Shown here: one piece after another, positions 7,995-16,333 of the stretch
How the letters are laid out: each line of letters opens with the position of its first letter
Numbering within the stretch: position 1 is the first letter of the stretch
The notes under the pieces: generated by a model
Told to the model about the DNA's origin: nothing
Seen by the model: only the letters and a program-made list of their open reading frames with translations
Databases searched by the model: none
Position numbers and translations under genes: made by a program
NCBI RefSeq assembly: GCF_001056295.1
Contig: NZ_JVMD01000006.1
Span: 222,901-286,900, forward strand
Direction of reading: 5' to 3'
Source of the DNA: Corynebacterium halotolerans
GTDB lineage: Bacteria > Actinomycetota > Actinomycetes > Mycobacteriales > Mycobacteriaceae
DNA length: 64,000 bases

Positions 7995-9679
7995 CGGTCC
8001 TCCTCCTTCTCCACGGAGTCCCCGCCGCCGTCGCGGGCGCGGGCGGGATCGAGCGTGCGGCCCGGTTCGGGCAGGGCGCTCTGGTCGTCGTGGTCGCGGA
8101 CGCCGAGCACCGCCGACCGGTAGCCGTCGACGTCGGAGACGTTGGCGGCGGCGCGGTCGGAGACGCCGGACAGCGGGCCCGCCATCACCGTGACCGCGAC
8201 GGACGCGGCGACGAGGAACACCGTCGGGGCGACCATGCCGAAGGGCATGCGGCCGACGTCCTCGCGCTCCTCGAGCGACACCACGCGGGTGTCCTCGCGC
8301 AGCGGGGAGACCCTGGCCAGGGCGGTGCCGCCCTCGGGGGCGTCGGAGCGGTCGCGCCAGAACGCCTTCGACCAGACGATGACCATGGTGTACAGGGTCA
8401 GCAGCGAGGTCAGCACCGAACCGCCGACGAGCACCCACGCGGTGGCCGTGCCCGACTGGGCACCGGCCTCGATGAGCATGATCTTGCCCAGGAACCCGGA
8501 GAACGGCGGGATGCCGCCGAGGTTGAGCGCCGGCACCAGGTACAGCAGCGCCAGCAGGGGAGAGGCCTTGGCCAATCCGCCCAGGCGGCGCAGCGACGAC
8601 GACCCGGCCTGGCGCTCTATGAGGCCGACCACCAGGAACAGCGCGGTCTGCACCAGAATGTGGTGGACCATGTAGAAGATGGCGCCGGACAGGCCGAGCT
8701 CGTTGCCCAGGGCGATGCCGAAAATCATGTAGCCGATGTGCGACACCAGCGTGAAGGACAGCAGCCGCTTGATGTCGTTCTGCGCCATGGCGCCGAGGAT
8801 GCCCATCACCATCGTCGCCAGGCCCGCCCACATGAGCACCCCGTCCAGCGCGCCGTCGGGGAACATCACCGACCGGGAGCGGATGATGGCGTACACGCCG
8901 ACCTTCGTCAGCAGGCCCGCGAAGACGGCCGTGACCATCGACGGGGCGGTGGGGTAGGAGTCCGGCAGCCACGACGACAGCGGGAACACCGCCGCCTTCA
9001 CGGCGAACGCGACCAGCAGCACCGCGAAGATGGCGGTGCGGGTGCCCGACGGCAGCTCCTCCATGCGGATGGACACGTGGGCGAAGTTCACCGTGCCCAC
9101 CGAGGCGTAGACGAAGCCGATGGCCATGAGGAACACCATCGACGACAGCAGGTTCACCATCACGTAGCTCACGCCCGCGCGGATGCGCGACGCCGATGCG
9201 CCCAGCGTCAGCAGCACGTACGACGCCAGCAGCAGCACCTCGAAGCCGACGTACATGTTGAACAGGTCGCCGGCCAGGAAGGCCATGGACACGCCCATGT
9301 TCAGCAGCATGTACGTGGGCACGAACACGGAGATCGGGTCATCGTCGTCGCCGTCCCGGATGCCCTGCCCGATGCCGAACCAGTGGACGGCGAAGAGCAC
9401 GAGCTGCGATACGGCGATCATGACCGTCGACAGGCCGTCGGCGACCAGCGTGATGCCGATCGGCGAATTCCACCCGCCGACCTGGACCGTGTGGATGCCG
9501 TTGACCTGCACCAGGTACACCAGCCAGACCGCCAGGACCAGCAGGAGGACCAGCGCGGCGATGCTCAGCAGCTGCTGCAGGCGCGGGCGCCGCGAGAACA
9601 GCAGCGCCAGTCCCGCGGTGACCGCCGGGATGAGCACCGGCATGGGGATGAGGAAGAGGATCATCTGCTCAGTCGTCAC
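7991..9679 (-). CDS. mnhD: Mrp-type Na+/H+ antiporter subunit D
   Basis: This 562-residue polytopic membrane protein is of the NADH dehydrogenase subunit N/M type. The core proton-translocating region contains the conserved Lys segments LPDSYPTAPSMVTAVFAGLLTKVGVYA and SHIGYMIFGIALG. The start is GTG 9679 with GAGGA about 9 nt upstream, 11 nt inside the end of mnhC; an ATG at 9664 is an alternative. The hydrophilic C-terminus carries charged residues not needed for transport. Confidence 0.93.
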   Translation of the reverse strand: MTTEQMILFLIPMPVLIPAVTAGLALLFSRRPRLQQLLSIAALVLLLVLAVWLVYLVQVNGIHTVQVGGWNSPIGITLVADGLSTVMIAVSQLVLFAVHWFGIGQGIRDGDDDDPISVFVPTYMLLNMGVSMAFLAGDLFNMYVGFEVLLLASYVLLTLGASASRIRAGVSYVMVNLLSSMVFLMAIGFVYASVGTVNFAHVSIRMEELPSGTRTAIFAVLLVAFAVKAAVFPLSSWLPDSYPTAPSMVTAVFAGLLTKVGVYAIIRSRSVMFPDGALDGVLMWAGLATMVMGILGAMAQNDIKRLLSFTLVSHIGYMIFGIALGNELGLSGAIFYMVHHILVQTALFLVVGLIERQAGSSSLRRLGGLAKASPLLALLYLVPALNLGGIPPFSGFLGKIMLIEAGAQSGTATAWVLVGGSVLTSLLTLYTMVIVWSKAFWRDRSDAPEGGTALARVSPLREDTRVVSLEEREDVGRMPFGMVAPTVFLVAASVAVTVMAGPLSGVSDRAAANVSDVDGYRSAVLGVRDHDDQSALPEPGRTLDPARARDGGGDSVEKEEDR

Positions 9680-10163
9680 CGGAATCGTCCTCCTCCACGG
9701 GCTTCTCGAAGCTGTCCGGGCCGAACTTGTCGCCGGCCTCGGTGGGCCGACCCGTAGTCGGGTCGTCCGAGCGGTCGTGGTCCGGCGCCGCCGAGGGGTC
9801 GTCCGGGCGGCGCATGGCCACGAACTGGTCCTCGCGGTCGTCCTGCACCTGATCGCCGACGCGGTACCGGTGCTGGCGGTAGGCCAGCGCCAGCAGGAAC
9901 GCCGCCAGGCCCATGGTGATGACGATGGCCGTCAGGATGAACGCCTGCGGCAGCGGATCCGCCGTCTCTCCGCCGGCGCCCGAACCCCGGCCCCAGATCG
10001 GCGGGTCGCCCGGATTGCCGGCGATGAGGATGAGCAGGTTGATGCCGTTGCCCATCAGCAGGGCGCCCATGAGCATCTTGGTCATGGCGCGGTCCAGGAA
10101 CAGGTACACGCCGGTCGCGATGAGCACGGCCACCGTCGCCAGCAGCACGAAGTTGATGATCAC
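9669..10163 (-). CDS. mnhC: Mrp-type Na+/H+ antiporter subunit C
   Basis: The 164-residue NuoK-like subunit has three membrane segments, with the conserved MGALLMGNGINLLIL and DPLPQAFILTAIVI motifs. The hydrophilic tail is rich in Asp and Pro. It starts at GTG 10163, overlapping the mnhA stop as GTGA. Confidence 0.93.
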   Translation of the reverse strand: MIINFVLLATVAVLIATGVYLFLDRAMTKMLMGALLMGNGINLLILIAGNPGDPPIWGRGSGAGGETADPLPQAFILTAIVITMGLAAFLLALAYRQHRYRVGDQVQDDREDQFVAMRRPDDPSAAPDHDRSDDPTTGRPTEAGDKFGPDSFEKPVEEDDSGDD

Positions 10164-13150
10164 TTCGCGGCCTCCTTCCCGGACTTGTAGCGGAACTGGC
10201 GCGTGCGGCCCAGCTTGGTCAGGGCCACGCGGCGCGAGCGGGCGCGCTCGGCGCGGCGGTCGGTCTCCACGTCGATGCGGCCGCCGAGGCTGCGCAGGAT
10301 GTAGGTGACGGTGCCGATGACGATGAGGTAGACGCCGACGTCGAAAAGCAGCGGGGACACCAGATGCATCTCGCCGATCAGCGGCAGCTCCAGGTCCACG
10401 ATGTGGCTGGCCAGGGGCGGCCACCCGACGATCATCGGCCAGAACACCGCCAGCGCCGAGGCACCCAGGCCGGTGCCGAGGATCTTGTCCGTCGACCACG
10501 GGATGGTCTCGGCCAGCTCGTAGCGGCCGCCGGCCAGGTAACGCAGCGTGATGGCCAGCGACGCGACCAGGCCGCCGGCGAATCCGCCGCCGGGGGCGTT
10601 GTGGCCCGCGAAGAAGAGGTACAGCGACAGCGCCATCATCGACGGAAACAGGAAGCGCGTGGACACCACGACCATCAGGGGGCGGCGGCCGGCGTCGACC
10701 CGCGACCCCGACGTGGCCAGCCAGCGCGGGTTGCGCTCGCGGCGCGTGCGGCGGGTGGTCACCCGCGGCAGGTTGTGCACCGTGTGCGTGCGGAACACCA
10801 GCGACGCGATGCCCACGGCCACGATCACCAGCACCGAGATCTCGCCGAAGGTGTCCCACGCGCGGATGTCCACGAGCAGCACGTTGACCGCGTTGGCCCC
10901 GTGGCCGTCCTCCAGCGCGATCCGCGGGATCTCCCCCGAGACGGGGTCGGTGCCCCGCGCGGCCATGGCGAACGCGCCGATGACCGCCGCGGCGGCGCCC
11001 ACGGCGACGGCCAGCCACGCGCGGGCGCGCTCGAGGCCGGTCGGCTGATCGGTGGTCTTCGGCGGCAGGGTGCGCAGCACCAGCACGAACACGACCATGG
11101 TGATGGTCTCGACCAGCAGCTGCGTCAGCGCCAGGTCCGGGGCGCCGTACAGCGCGAAGACGATGGCCAGGCCGTACCCCGTCACGCCGACCATGATCAC
11201 GCCCGACAGCCGGTTGCGCATCCGCGTCGCCGCCAGCGCCGCGATGATGATCAACAGCGCCGCCGCGCCCTGCGGCGCGGTGTCCCACAGCTCCATGCGC
11301 AGGTCATCGCGGTCGCCGACCACCAGCGCGGCGATCGGCAGCAGGATGAAGACGCCCAAGATGGTCGCCTCGGTCAGCGGCAGCGAACCGCGCTGCGTGA
11401 ACGCGGTGACGCGCAGCGACAGGCGGCGGGCGAAGTCGAGGATCCAGTCGTAGGCGACGTCGGCGTCGCCCAGCGCCGGCTTCTCGAACTGCAGCTCCCG
11501 GACCAGCGTCCGCTGCCAGTGCATGATCGCGCCGGTCAGCAGGATGACCGCCGTCAGCGCCAGCGGCACCGTGAAGCCGTGCCACAGGGCCAGGTGGGGG
11601 TCATCCGCCGAATCCGGGAAGGCGGCGACGAGGTACGGGCGGATCACGGCGTCGTAAAGCCCGGGCAGCAGGCCCGTCGCCAACCCGGCGACGGCCAGCA
11701 GCCAGGCCGGGGCGGTCATGAGCGGGCTCGGGCGCCGCATTTCCTCGACCGCCCGCGACGTCCCGCCGCCCGACGAATGCGTCTGCGGTTTCGTGGCGAA
11801 CGCCGCGCGCATGAAATAAAGGGAATAGGCCACGGTGAGGATCGACCCCACCACCAGGCCGATCGCGGTGAAGACGCCCGGCATGCCGCGCAGCGGATCG
11901 GCCTCCAGCACCGCCCCGAGCGCGGCTTCCTTGGCCACGAACCCGAACAGCGGCGGCGCTCCCGCCATCGACGCCGCGGCCAGCCCCGCGATGATGGCCA
12001 GCTGCGGGCGGCGGGCACCCAGCCCCGACAGCTGCCGCACGTCGCGCGTGCCCGTCGAATGGTCGATGGCGCCGACGATCATGAACAGCGTCGCCTTGAA
12101 CATCGCGTGGCCCAGCGTCAGCGCCAGCGCCGCGAGCATCGCCGCGCGCGTGCCTATCGACGCCACCGTGATGATGAACCCCAGCTGCGACACCGTGCCA
12201 TAGGCCAGCACCAGCTTCAGGTCCTTCTGCCGCAGCGCCATCCAGCCGGCCATCACCATGGTGACCAGGCCCAGCGGGATGATCGCCAGATGCCAGGTCT
12301 CCGTCGCGCCGAACGTCGGCGACAGACGGGCGACCAGGAAGACGCCGGCCTTCACCATCGCCGCGGAATGCAGGAACGCCGACACCGGAGTCGGGGCCGC
12401 CATCGCGCCGGGCAGCCAGAAGTGGAACGGGGCGATCGCCGATTTCGTCAGGGCGCCGAGGACCAGCAGCACCACCGCCGTGGCGATCGCCGGGTCGTTC
12501 AGCTCCGCCCAGCTCTGCGCATCCGGCGCGGTGAGCGCCGAGAACTCCCACGATCCCGTCGTGTGGCCCATGAGGATGATGCCCACGAGCATGACCAGCC
12601 CGCCCATCGTGGTCACCAACAGGGCCTGGCCGGCGGAGCGGCGCGACGACGCGCGTTCGGCGTAGTAGCCGACCAGAAGGAACGACAGCACGGACGTGAT
12701 CTCCCAGAACACGTACATGAGCAGCATGTTGTCGGCGACGACGAGGCCGTACATCGACCCCGCGAACATCACCATCTGCGCCGCGAACGAACCCATCCGG
12801 CGGCGTTTCCCGGGCGGGGCGTCGTGGAAGTAGCCGCCGCAGTAGACGAGGACCAGCACGCCGACGGCGAGCACCAGCGTGCCGAACAGCGATTCCAGCG
12901 GGCCCAGCCGCAGCACGATGTCCAGGTGGACGGCCGGCATCCACTCGAACCGCTCGACGGGAACGGGATGCGGCGCTCCGGGCCCGGCCGTCGCATGGCC
13001 CACCAGGTGCGAGCCGGTCCAGGCGGCGCCCGCCGCCAGGGGCAGGGCCAGAACGGGGAACCCGCGCCTGCCGAGACCGCGTATCACCCAAGGTGCCGCC
13101 GCCGCAGTGGCGATGAGGAGGCACAGGATGATGGTCACTCCACCAATCAT
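10160..13150 (-). CDS. mnhA: Mrp-type Na+/H+ antiporter fused subunits A and B
   Basis: This very large membrane protein (996 residues) is the first gene of the operon. The N-terminal two thirds are the NuoL-like MnhA channel, with the antiporter core FLHSAAMVKAGVFLVARLSP and KAPFHFWLP-type segment (IAPFHFWLPGAM). A MnhA-specific domain with ALTQLLVETITMVVF follows. The last 170 residues or so are a complete MnhB domain (STRFLFPSMMALSLYLFFAGHNAPGGGFAGG). No separate mnhB exists between A and C, so the fusion supplies subunit B, as in other corynebacteria. It begins 29 nt (13179) after the hairpin that ends the upstream transcript. The ATG has only a weak ribosome site; GTG 13138 is an alternative. 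Confidence 0.93.
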   Translation of the reverse strand: MIGGVTIILCLLIATAAAAPWVIRGLGRRGFPVLALPLAAGAAWTGSHLVGHATAGPGAPHPVPVERFEWMPAVHLDIVLRLGPLESLFGTLVLAVGVLVLVYCGGYFHDAPPGKRRRMGSFAAQMVMFAGSMYGLVVADNMLLMYVFWEITSVLSFLLVGYYAERASSRRSAGQALLVTTMGGLVMLVGIILMGHTTGSWEFSALTAPDAQSWAELNDPAIATAVVLLVLGALTKSAIAPFHFWLPGAMAAPTPVSAFLHSAAMVKAGVFLVARLSPTFGATETWHLAIIPLGLVTMVMAGWMALRQKDLKLVLAYGTVSQLGFIITVASIGTRAAMLAALALTLGHAMFKATLFMIVGAIDHSTGTRDVRQLSGLGARRPQLAIIAGLAAASMAGAPPLFGFVAKEAALGAVLEADPLRGMPGVFTAIGLVVGSILTVAYSLYFMRAAFATKPQTHSSGGGTSRAVEEMRRPSPLMTAPAWLLAVAGLATGLLPGLYDAVIRPYLVAAFPDSADDPHLALWHGFTVPLALTAVILLTGAIMHWQRTLVRELQFEKPALGDADVAYDWILDFARRLSLRVTAFTQRGSLPLTEATILGVFILLPIAALVVGDRDDLRMELWDTAPQGAAALLIIIAALAATRMRNRLSGVIMVGVTGYGLAIVFALYGAPDLALTQLLVETITMVVFVLVLRTLPPKTTDQPTGLERARAWLAVAVGAAAAVIGAFAMAARGTDPVSGEIPRIALEDGHGANAVNVLLVDIRAWDTFGEISVLVIVAVGIASLVFRTHTVHNLPRVTTRRTRRERNPRWLATSGSRVDAGRRPLMVVVSTRFLFPSMMALSLYLFFAGHNAPGGGFAGGLVASLAITLRYLAGGRYELAETIPWSTDKILGTGLGASALAVFWPMIVGWPPLASHIVDLELPLIGEMHLVSPLLFDVGVYLIVIGTVTYILRSLGGRIDVETDRRAERARSRRVALTKLGRTRQFRYKSGKEAAK

Positions 13151-13178
13151 GCTGAAAAGGAGTACGTGTCCGCAACAG

Positions 13179-13210
13179 CGATCACCCTCGGCGAATGCCG
13201 AGGGTGATCG
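13179..13210 (-). terminator. Hairpin terminator between LeuA-like gene and mnhA
   Basis: A perfect 14-bp stem (CGATCACCCTCGGC / GCCGAGGGTGATCG) with a GAAT loop lies 43 nt after the stop of the LeuA-like gene. No long T-run follows, so readthrough into mnhA is conceivable. Confidence 0.75.
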
Positions 13211-13252
13211 GAAAGTGCCCGGGTCGGGCGGGGAAAGCGCGCCGCGTGCGCG

Positions 13253-13801
13253 TCACCCGTGCAGGCGATTCGCCGCGCAGGTCATCGCGGTCATGGTCGC
13301 CGCCTCCGGCGTGGTGCCGAAGCCCATGGCCCAGACGGAGCTCTTGTTGTGCGTCGCGTACAGGAAGGTCGCGGTCGCCTCGAAGATCTCGAACTGGTGG
13401 AACTCGAGGATCTCGACGCGGTAGCCGGAGTCGGCCATCAGGTTGGTCACCGCGGAGACGGGGCCCATCGCGGTGACCTCGCGCAGCTCGGTGCGCTCGG
13501 CGTCGGTGCCGCGGCCGGTGGTGATGGTCGCGCGGTAGGTCGCGCGGCCCGCCAGGCCCTTGACGGAGGTGAACTCGCGGATGGCCAGCGAACCGCCGGT
13601 GGGCGAGTAGGTGGTCATGAACGTGCGCCAGTCCATGCCCCGCGCCTCCTGGCGCAGGCCGCGCGGCAGCCGGTGGCCGAAGCGGGCGCGGAAGGGGTCC
13701 TCGGTGAAGGTGCGGGAGGTGGACGCCGCCTTCGCGGAGGGGCGCTTCCCGCTATAGGTCATCGTCGTCGAGGTGTTCTTGTGCGTGCGGGTGGTGAACA
13801 T
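13253..13801 (-). CDS. Stand-alone LeuA allosteric/dimerisation-domain protein
   Basis: The protein has 182 residues. Its C-terminal 110 or so resemble the leucine-sensing regulatory domain of 2-isopropylmalate synthase: GPVSAVTNLMADSG, then VEILEFHQFEI, then a beta strand and WAMGFGTTPEAATMTAMTCAANR, matching the GPV-A...VEVLDY...WGVGI...A...A-NR pattern of LeuA. No catalytic TIM-barrel (DGxQ, HxH metal ligands) is present. The N-terminus is a basic Ser/Thr-rich stretch, perhaps disordered. It could bind leucine or a related ligand, or form mixed dimers with the full LeuA encoded elsewhere; both are inference. AAGGA about 10 nt upstream supports the start. The gene is preceded by a structured leader (13801-13966). 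Confidence 0.7.
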   Translation of the reverse strand: MFTTRTHKNTSTTMTYSGKRPSAKAASTSRTFTEDPFRARFGHRLPRGLRQEARGMDWRTFMTTYSPTGGSLAIREFTSVKGLAGRATYRATITTGRGTDAERTELREVTAMGPVSAVTNLMADSGYRVEILEFHQFEIFEATATFLYATHNKSSVWAMGFGTTPEAATMTAMTCAANRLHG

Positions 13802-13808
13802 TCTGTGC

Positions 13809-13850
13809 GGTCCTTCGGATAAGTCCAGAGAAGAAGAAATTTGGTGGACC
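13809..13850 (-). promoter_or_regulatory. Possible Shine-Dalgarno-sequestering pairing
   Basis: In the minus-strand RNA, GGTCC (13846-13850) can pair with GGACC (13809-13813), which overlaps the GAAGGA ribosome site of the LeuA-like gene. A second short hairpin (ACCCA 13852-13856 / TGGGT 13865-13869) lies just upstream. This suggests translational control by the leader, but the stem is only 5 bp. Confidence 0.35.
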
Positions 13851-13885
13851 GACCCATGGATGCGTGGGTGCGTAGCGGCCAGAGA

Positions 13886-13922
13886 CCCCGTGTGGAGGGG
13901 TCAGTCCATGCCTCCACCGGGG
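13886..13922 (-). promoter_or_regulatory. Leader hairpin overlapping end of upstream ORF
   Basis: The minus-strand RNA can form a 12-bp stem with one bulge: CCCCGGTGGAGG (13911-13922) pairs with CCTCCAC-A-CGGGG (13886-13898). The 12-nt loop contains the stop codon of the upstream ORF. A second perfect hairpin with 6-bp arms (GTAGCC/GGCTAC, 13926-13939) lies inside that ORF. A ribosome translating to the end would melt the 5' arm, the layout of translation-coupled attenuators. Confidence 0.55.
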
Positions 13923-13966
13923 TTCGTAGCCTCGGCTACTCGCGTAAGTCGAATGTTCTTCTGCAT
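13901..13966 (-). CDS. Leader peptide / upstream ORF of the LeuA-like gene
   Basis: A 21-codon ORF begins MQKNIRLTRV and ends with NPGGGMD and TGA. Its ATG lies 7 nt after a good -10 (TACGGT), so it is probably the first codon of a leaderless mRNA. It contains no run of one amino acid (one Leu, four Gly), so it is not a classical leucine attenuator peptide. Its last seven codons form the 5' arm and loop of the hairpin at 13886-13922. Conservation of the peptide in related genomes would be the test of reality. Confidence 0.5.
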   Translation of the reverse strand: MQKNIRLTRVAEATNPGGGMD

Positions 13967-13973
13967 GTGGGCA

Positions 13974-14003
13974 ACCGTAGAACAACGCGGGTGCGGCCCG
14001 CAA
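13974..14003 (-). promoter_or_regulatory. Promoter of leader/LeuA-like transcript
   Basis: The -35 is TTGCGG (13998-14003) and the -10 is TACGGT (13974-13979), separated by 18 nt on the minus strand. The predicted transcription start coincides with the ATG of the upstream ORF. Confidence 0.5.
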
Positions 14004-14073
14004 GAAAACGCGCCGATCGGAGGTGCGGCGCGTCACACCCGGTCCCCACCCGTAACGGGGATTCGGGCGTGAA

Positions 14074-15492
14074 TCACCGCCCGATCGTGGCCAGGATCAG
14101 GGCCTCGGCGACGGCGATGTCGCGGATCTCGCGGGGGTCGACGGACTCGTCCGCCGAATGGATGCGGCACTGCGGTTCCTCCACGCCGTAGAGCACGATG
14201 TCGGCGTCGGGCACGGCGTCGAGAAGCGTCGCGCACAGGGGGATCGACGCGCCCTCGCCCATGCGCTCGGTCTCGCGTCCGTAGGACGCGGCTAGGCAGG
14301 CTTCGACATGCTTGACGACGTCGCCTTCGACGTTCGCGCTGAACGACGACGCCAGCACGTCGCGCTCGATCTCCATCCGGGCGTTCCACGGCACATGGGA
14401 CTCCAGGTGCGCGACGAGCTTGTCCTGCGCCTCCCGCGGATCCATGCCCGGGGGCACGCGGAGGTTGAGGTGCGCGGTGACGGAGGAGGGGATGGCGTTG
14501 ACGGCGTTGGTAGCCGGCGGGCAGTCGATGCCGGTGACGATGAGCGCCGGGCGCGCCCACGTCAGATCCGCCACGGTCGCGTCCGAGCCGTCGGAGATCA
14601 GCTCCACTCCGTCGAGCACCCCGGCGTCGGAGCGGAACATCGCGTCGTCGTAGCCCAGGCCCTCCCACGTCTGACCGCAGTCGAGGCCGTCGATGCACGT
14701 CGCGCCGTTGTCGTCGCGCAGCGAGTCGAGTAGGCGCATCATCGCCGCCAGCGCATCGGGGGCGGCGCCGCCGAACATGCCGGAGTGCACCGGCCCCGCC
14801 AGCGTTTCCAGGGTGACGTCGACGTCCGCGCTGCCGCGCAGCGTGGTCACCAAGGTCGGGCGGCCCACGGCCACGTTGCCCACGTCGGCGATGAGGATGA
14901 CGTCGGCCTGGAAGAGCTCCGGCCGCGTCCGCGTCAGGTCCTCCAGGCCGGCCGAGCCGCGCTCCTCGGAGCCCTCCACCACGATCCTGATCCCGGGCAG
15001 CTCCACGGGCGACGCCGGGTCGTCGGCAAGCTCCCGCAGCGCGCGCAGTGCGCGCAGGGCCGCGAGGTGCATGACCACGTTGCCCTTGCAGTCCGCCGTG
15101 CCGCGGCCATACCAGCGGCCGTCGCGCTCCGTCAGCGTCCACGGGTCGTCCGTCCATGCGGCGACGTCGCCGGCGGGCTGGACGTCGTAGTGGGAATAGA
15201 GGAGAACCGTCGGGCGGCCCTCCGGCGCCGGGATGTGGCCCGTCAGCGCGATCGAACCGTCGACCGTGACGTGCGAATCGAGGTCCACGCCCGCGTCCGC
15301 GAACAGCTCCGCCACGTGGGCGGCGGCGTCGCGGCAGGCGGCGGCGGTGGCCTCGTCGCCGTGGACGGACGGGAAGGCCACCAGCTCCGACAACTGCTTC
15401 CGGATGGTGTCCCGGTCGGCCGCGACGCGGTCGCGCAGGGCGGAGATCAGGGCGGGGTCGATGTCGGCGTCGTGCATGTCAGCGGTGCTCAT
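14074..15492 (-). CDS. M20 family metallopeptidase (dipeptidase)
   Basis: This 472-residue zinc peptidase of the M20/ArgE-DapE-CPG2 family is predicted to be cytoplasmic and to hydrolyse dipeptides or N-acyl amino acids. Motif 1 is VLLYSHYDVQP (metal His and catalytic Asp), motif 2 is YGRGTADCKG (bridging Asp), and the GSEERGS segment supplies the catalytic Glu-Glu pair. A central lid/dimerisation domain and a C-terminal catalytic return (PLCAT, HSADE) complete the fold. The ATG at 15492 follows a TATGCT -10 by 7 nt and has no ribosome site, indicating a leaderless message; an ATG at 15504 would lie inside that promoter. Confidence 0.9.
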   Translation of the reverse strand: MSTADMHDADIDPALISALRDRVAADRDTIRKQLSELVAFPSVHGDEATAAACRDAAAHVAELFADAGVDLDSHVTVDGSIALTGHIPAPEGRPTVLLYSHYDVQPAGDVAAWTDDPWTLTERDGRWYGRGTADCKGNVVMHLAALRALRALRELADDPASPVELPGIRIVVEGSEERGSAGLEDLTRTRPELFQADVILIADVGNVAVGRPTLVTTLRGSADVDVTLETLAGPVHSGMFGGAAPDALAAMMRLLDSLRDDNGATCIDGLDCGQTWEGLGYDDAMFRSDAGVLDGVELISDGSDATVADLTWARPALIVTGIDCPPATNAVNAIPSSVTAHLNLRVPPGMDPREAQDKLVAHLESHVPWNARMEIERDVLASSFSANVEGDVVKHVEACLAASYGRETERMGEGASIPLCATLLDAVPDADIVLYGVEEPQCRIHSADESVDPREIRDIAVAEALILATIGR

Positions 15493-15499
15493 GCGCGCC

Positions 15500-15505
15500 A
15501 GCATA
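15500..15505 (-). promoter_or_regulatory. -10 element, leaderless M20 peptidase transcript
   Basis: TATGCT on the minus strand, 7 nt before the chosen ATG at 15492. Confidence 0.45.
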
Positions 15506-15519
15506 GGCGCGCCCGCGGA

Positions 15520-16260
15520 TCAGGCCCCGTACCCCGGCGTCCCGGCCCGCGTGAGCGTGATGTTCTTGACGAACGCCCGGGACGAAAGGTCCAGCAGCGC
15601 CGTCGTCATCACCGCGAGGTCGTCCGCGGAGAGCATGGTCGCGCGGGTCTGCTCGTCGACCCAGTCGGTCATGTCGGTGTCCACGTACCCCGGGGACAGG
15701 GTGGTGGCCATGACGCCCGCGCCGGAGTGCTCGATGGTGTACGTCTCCAGCATGCTGATCAGCGCCGCCTTCGAGGCGCCGTAGGCCGCGTAGCCCTCTT
15801 CGGCGTACACGCCCGTCGACGACGCCAGCGCGACGACCTTCGCCCCCTTGTCGGGGCGCGCCTCCGCGGCGGTGGTCAGCAGGGGCGTGGCCGCCTGCAT
15901 CATGACGAACGGCGCGCGGACGTTGATGGCGAACAGCTTGTCGAAGCGCCGCAGCGGCATGTCGGCGAACGGCGCGCGCAGCCCCATGCCGGCGTTGAGG
16001 ATCAGCGCGTCCAGGGAACCGTACTTCTCGCCGTGCGCGGCGATCGGCGCCGCCGCGGAATCGGCGTCGGACAGGTCCGCGGGGCAGACCAGCACGTCGG
16101 GCGACCCGGCGGCGCGCAGGGCGTCGGCGGTGTCGGCGAGGGCGTCGGCGTTGCGGGCCACCAGCGTCAGCGCCCAGCCGTCGGCGGCGAGCCGGTCGGC
16201 GATGGCCCGGCCGATGCCTCGGGTGGCGCCCGTGACCAGGGCGGAGGGGGTGTGGGTCAT
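15520..16260 (-). CDS. Short-chain dehydrogenase/reductase
   Basis: The classical SDR has 246 residues. The NAD(P)-binding TGATRGIG lies near the N-terminus, with NAGMG in the middle and catalytic Ser and YGASK (Tyr/Lys) in ASSTGVYAEEGYAAYGASK. The Arg after the glycine motif and the ARN after the second strand favour NADPH. The substrate is unknown. It is downstream of the acyl-CoA dehydrogenase and APH-like genes, separated by 73 nt holding a short tandem repeat, so joint expression in lipid or acyl-CoA metabolism is plausible but unproven. Confidence 0.9.
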   Translation of the reverse strand: MTHTPSALVTGATRGIGRAIADRLAADGWALTLVARNADALADTADALRAAGSPDVLVCPADLSDADSAAAPIAAHGEKYGSLDALILNAGMGLRAPFADMPLRRFDKLFAINVRAPFVMMQAATPLLTTAAEARPDKGAKVVALASSTGVYAEEGYAAYGASKAALISMLETYTIEHSGAGVMATTLSPGYVDTDMTDWVDEQTRATMLSADDLAVMTTALLDLSSRAFVKNITLTRAGTPGYGA

Positions 16261-16280
16261 GATCGGGGGTTTTCCTTTTG

Positions 16281-16313
16281 TTTCGTTCGGGTGCGCTGTT
16301 TCGTTCGGGTGCG
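16281..16313. repeat. Short direct repeat
   Basis: TTTCGTTCGGGTGCG occurs twice with an 18-nt period in the gap between the APH-like and SDR genes; no function is evident. Confidence 0.6.
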
Positions 16314-16333
16314 GCGTGCTGCGGGGAGAAGCG

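Noticed and set aside
13752..14036. Longer open frame across the LeuA-like leader on the minus strand
   Set aside because: It is out of frame with the better supported leaderless ORF, spans the promoter, and has no recognisable product.
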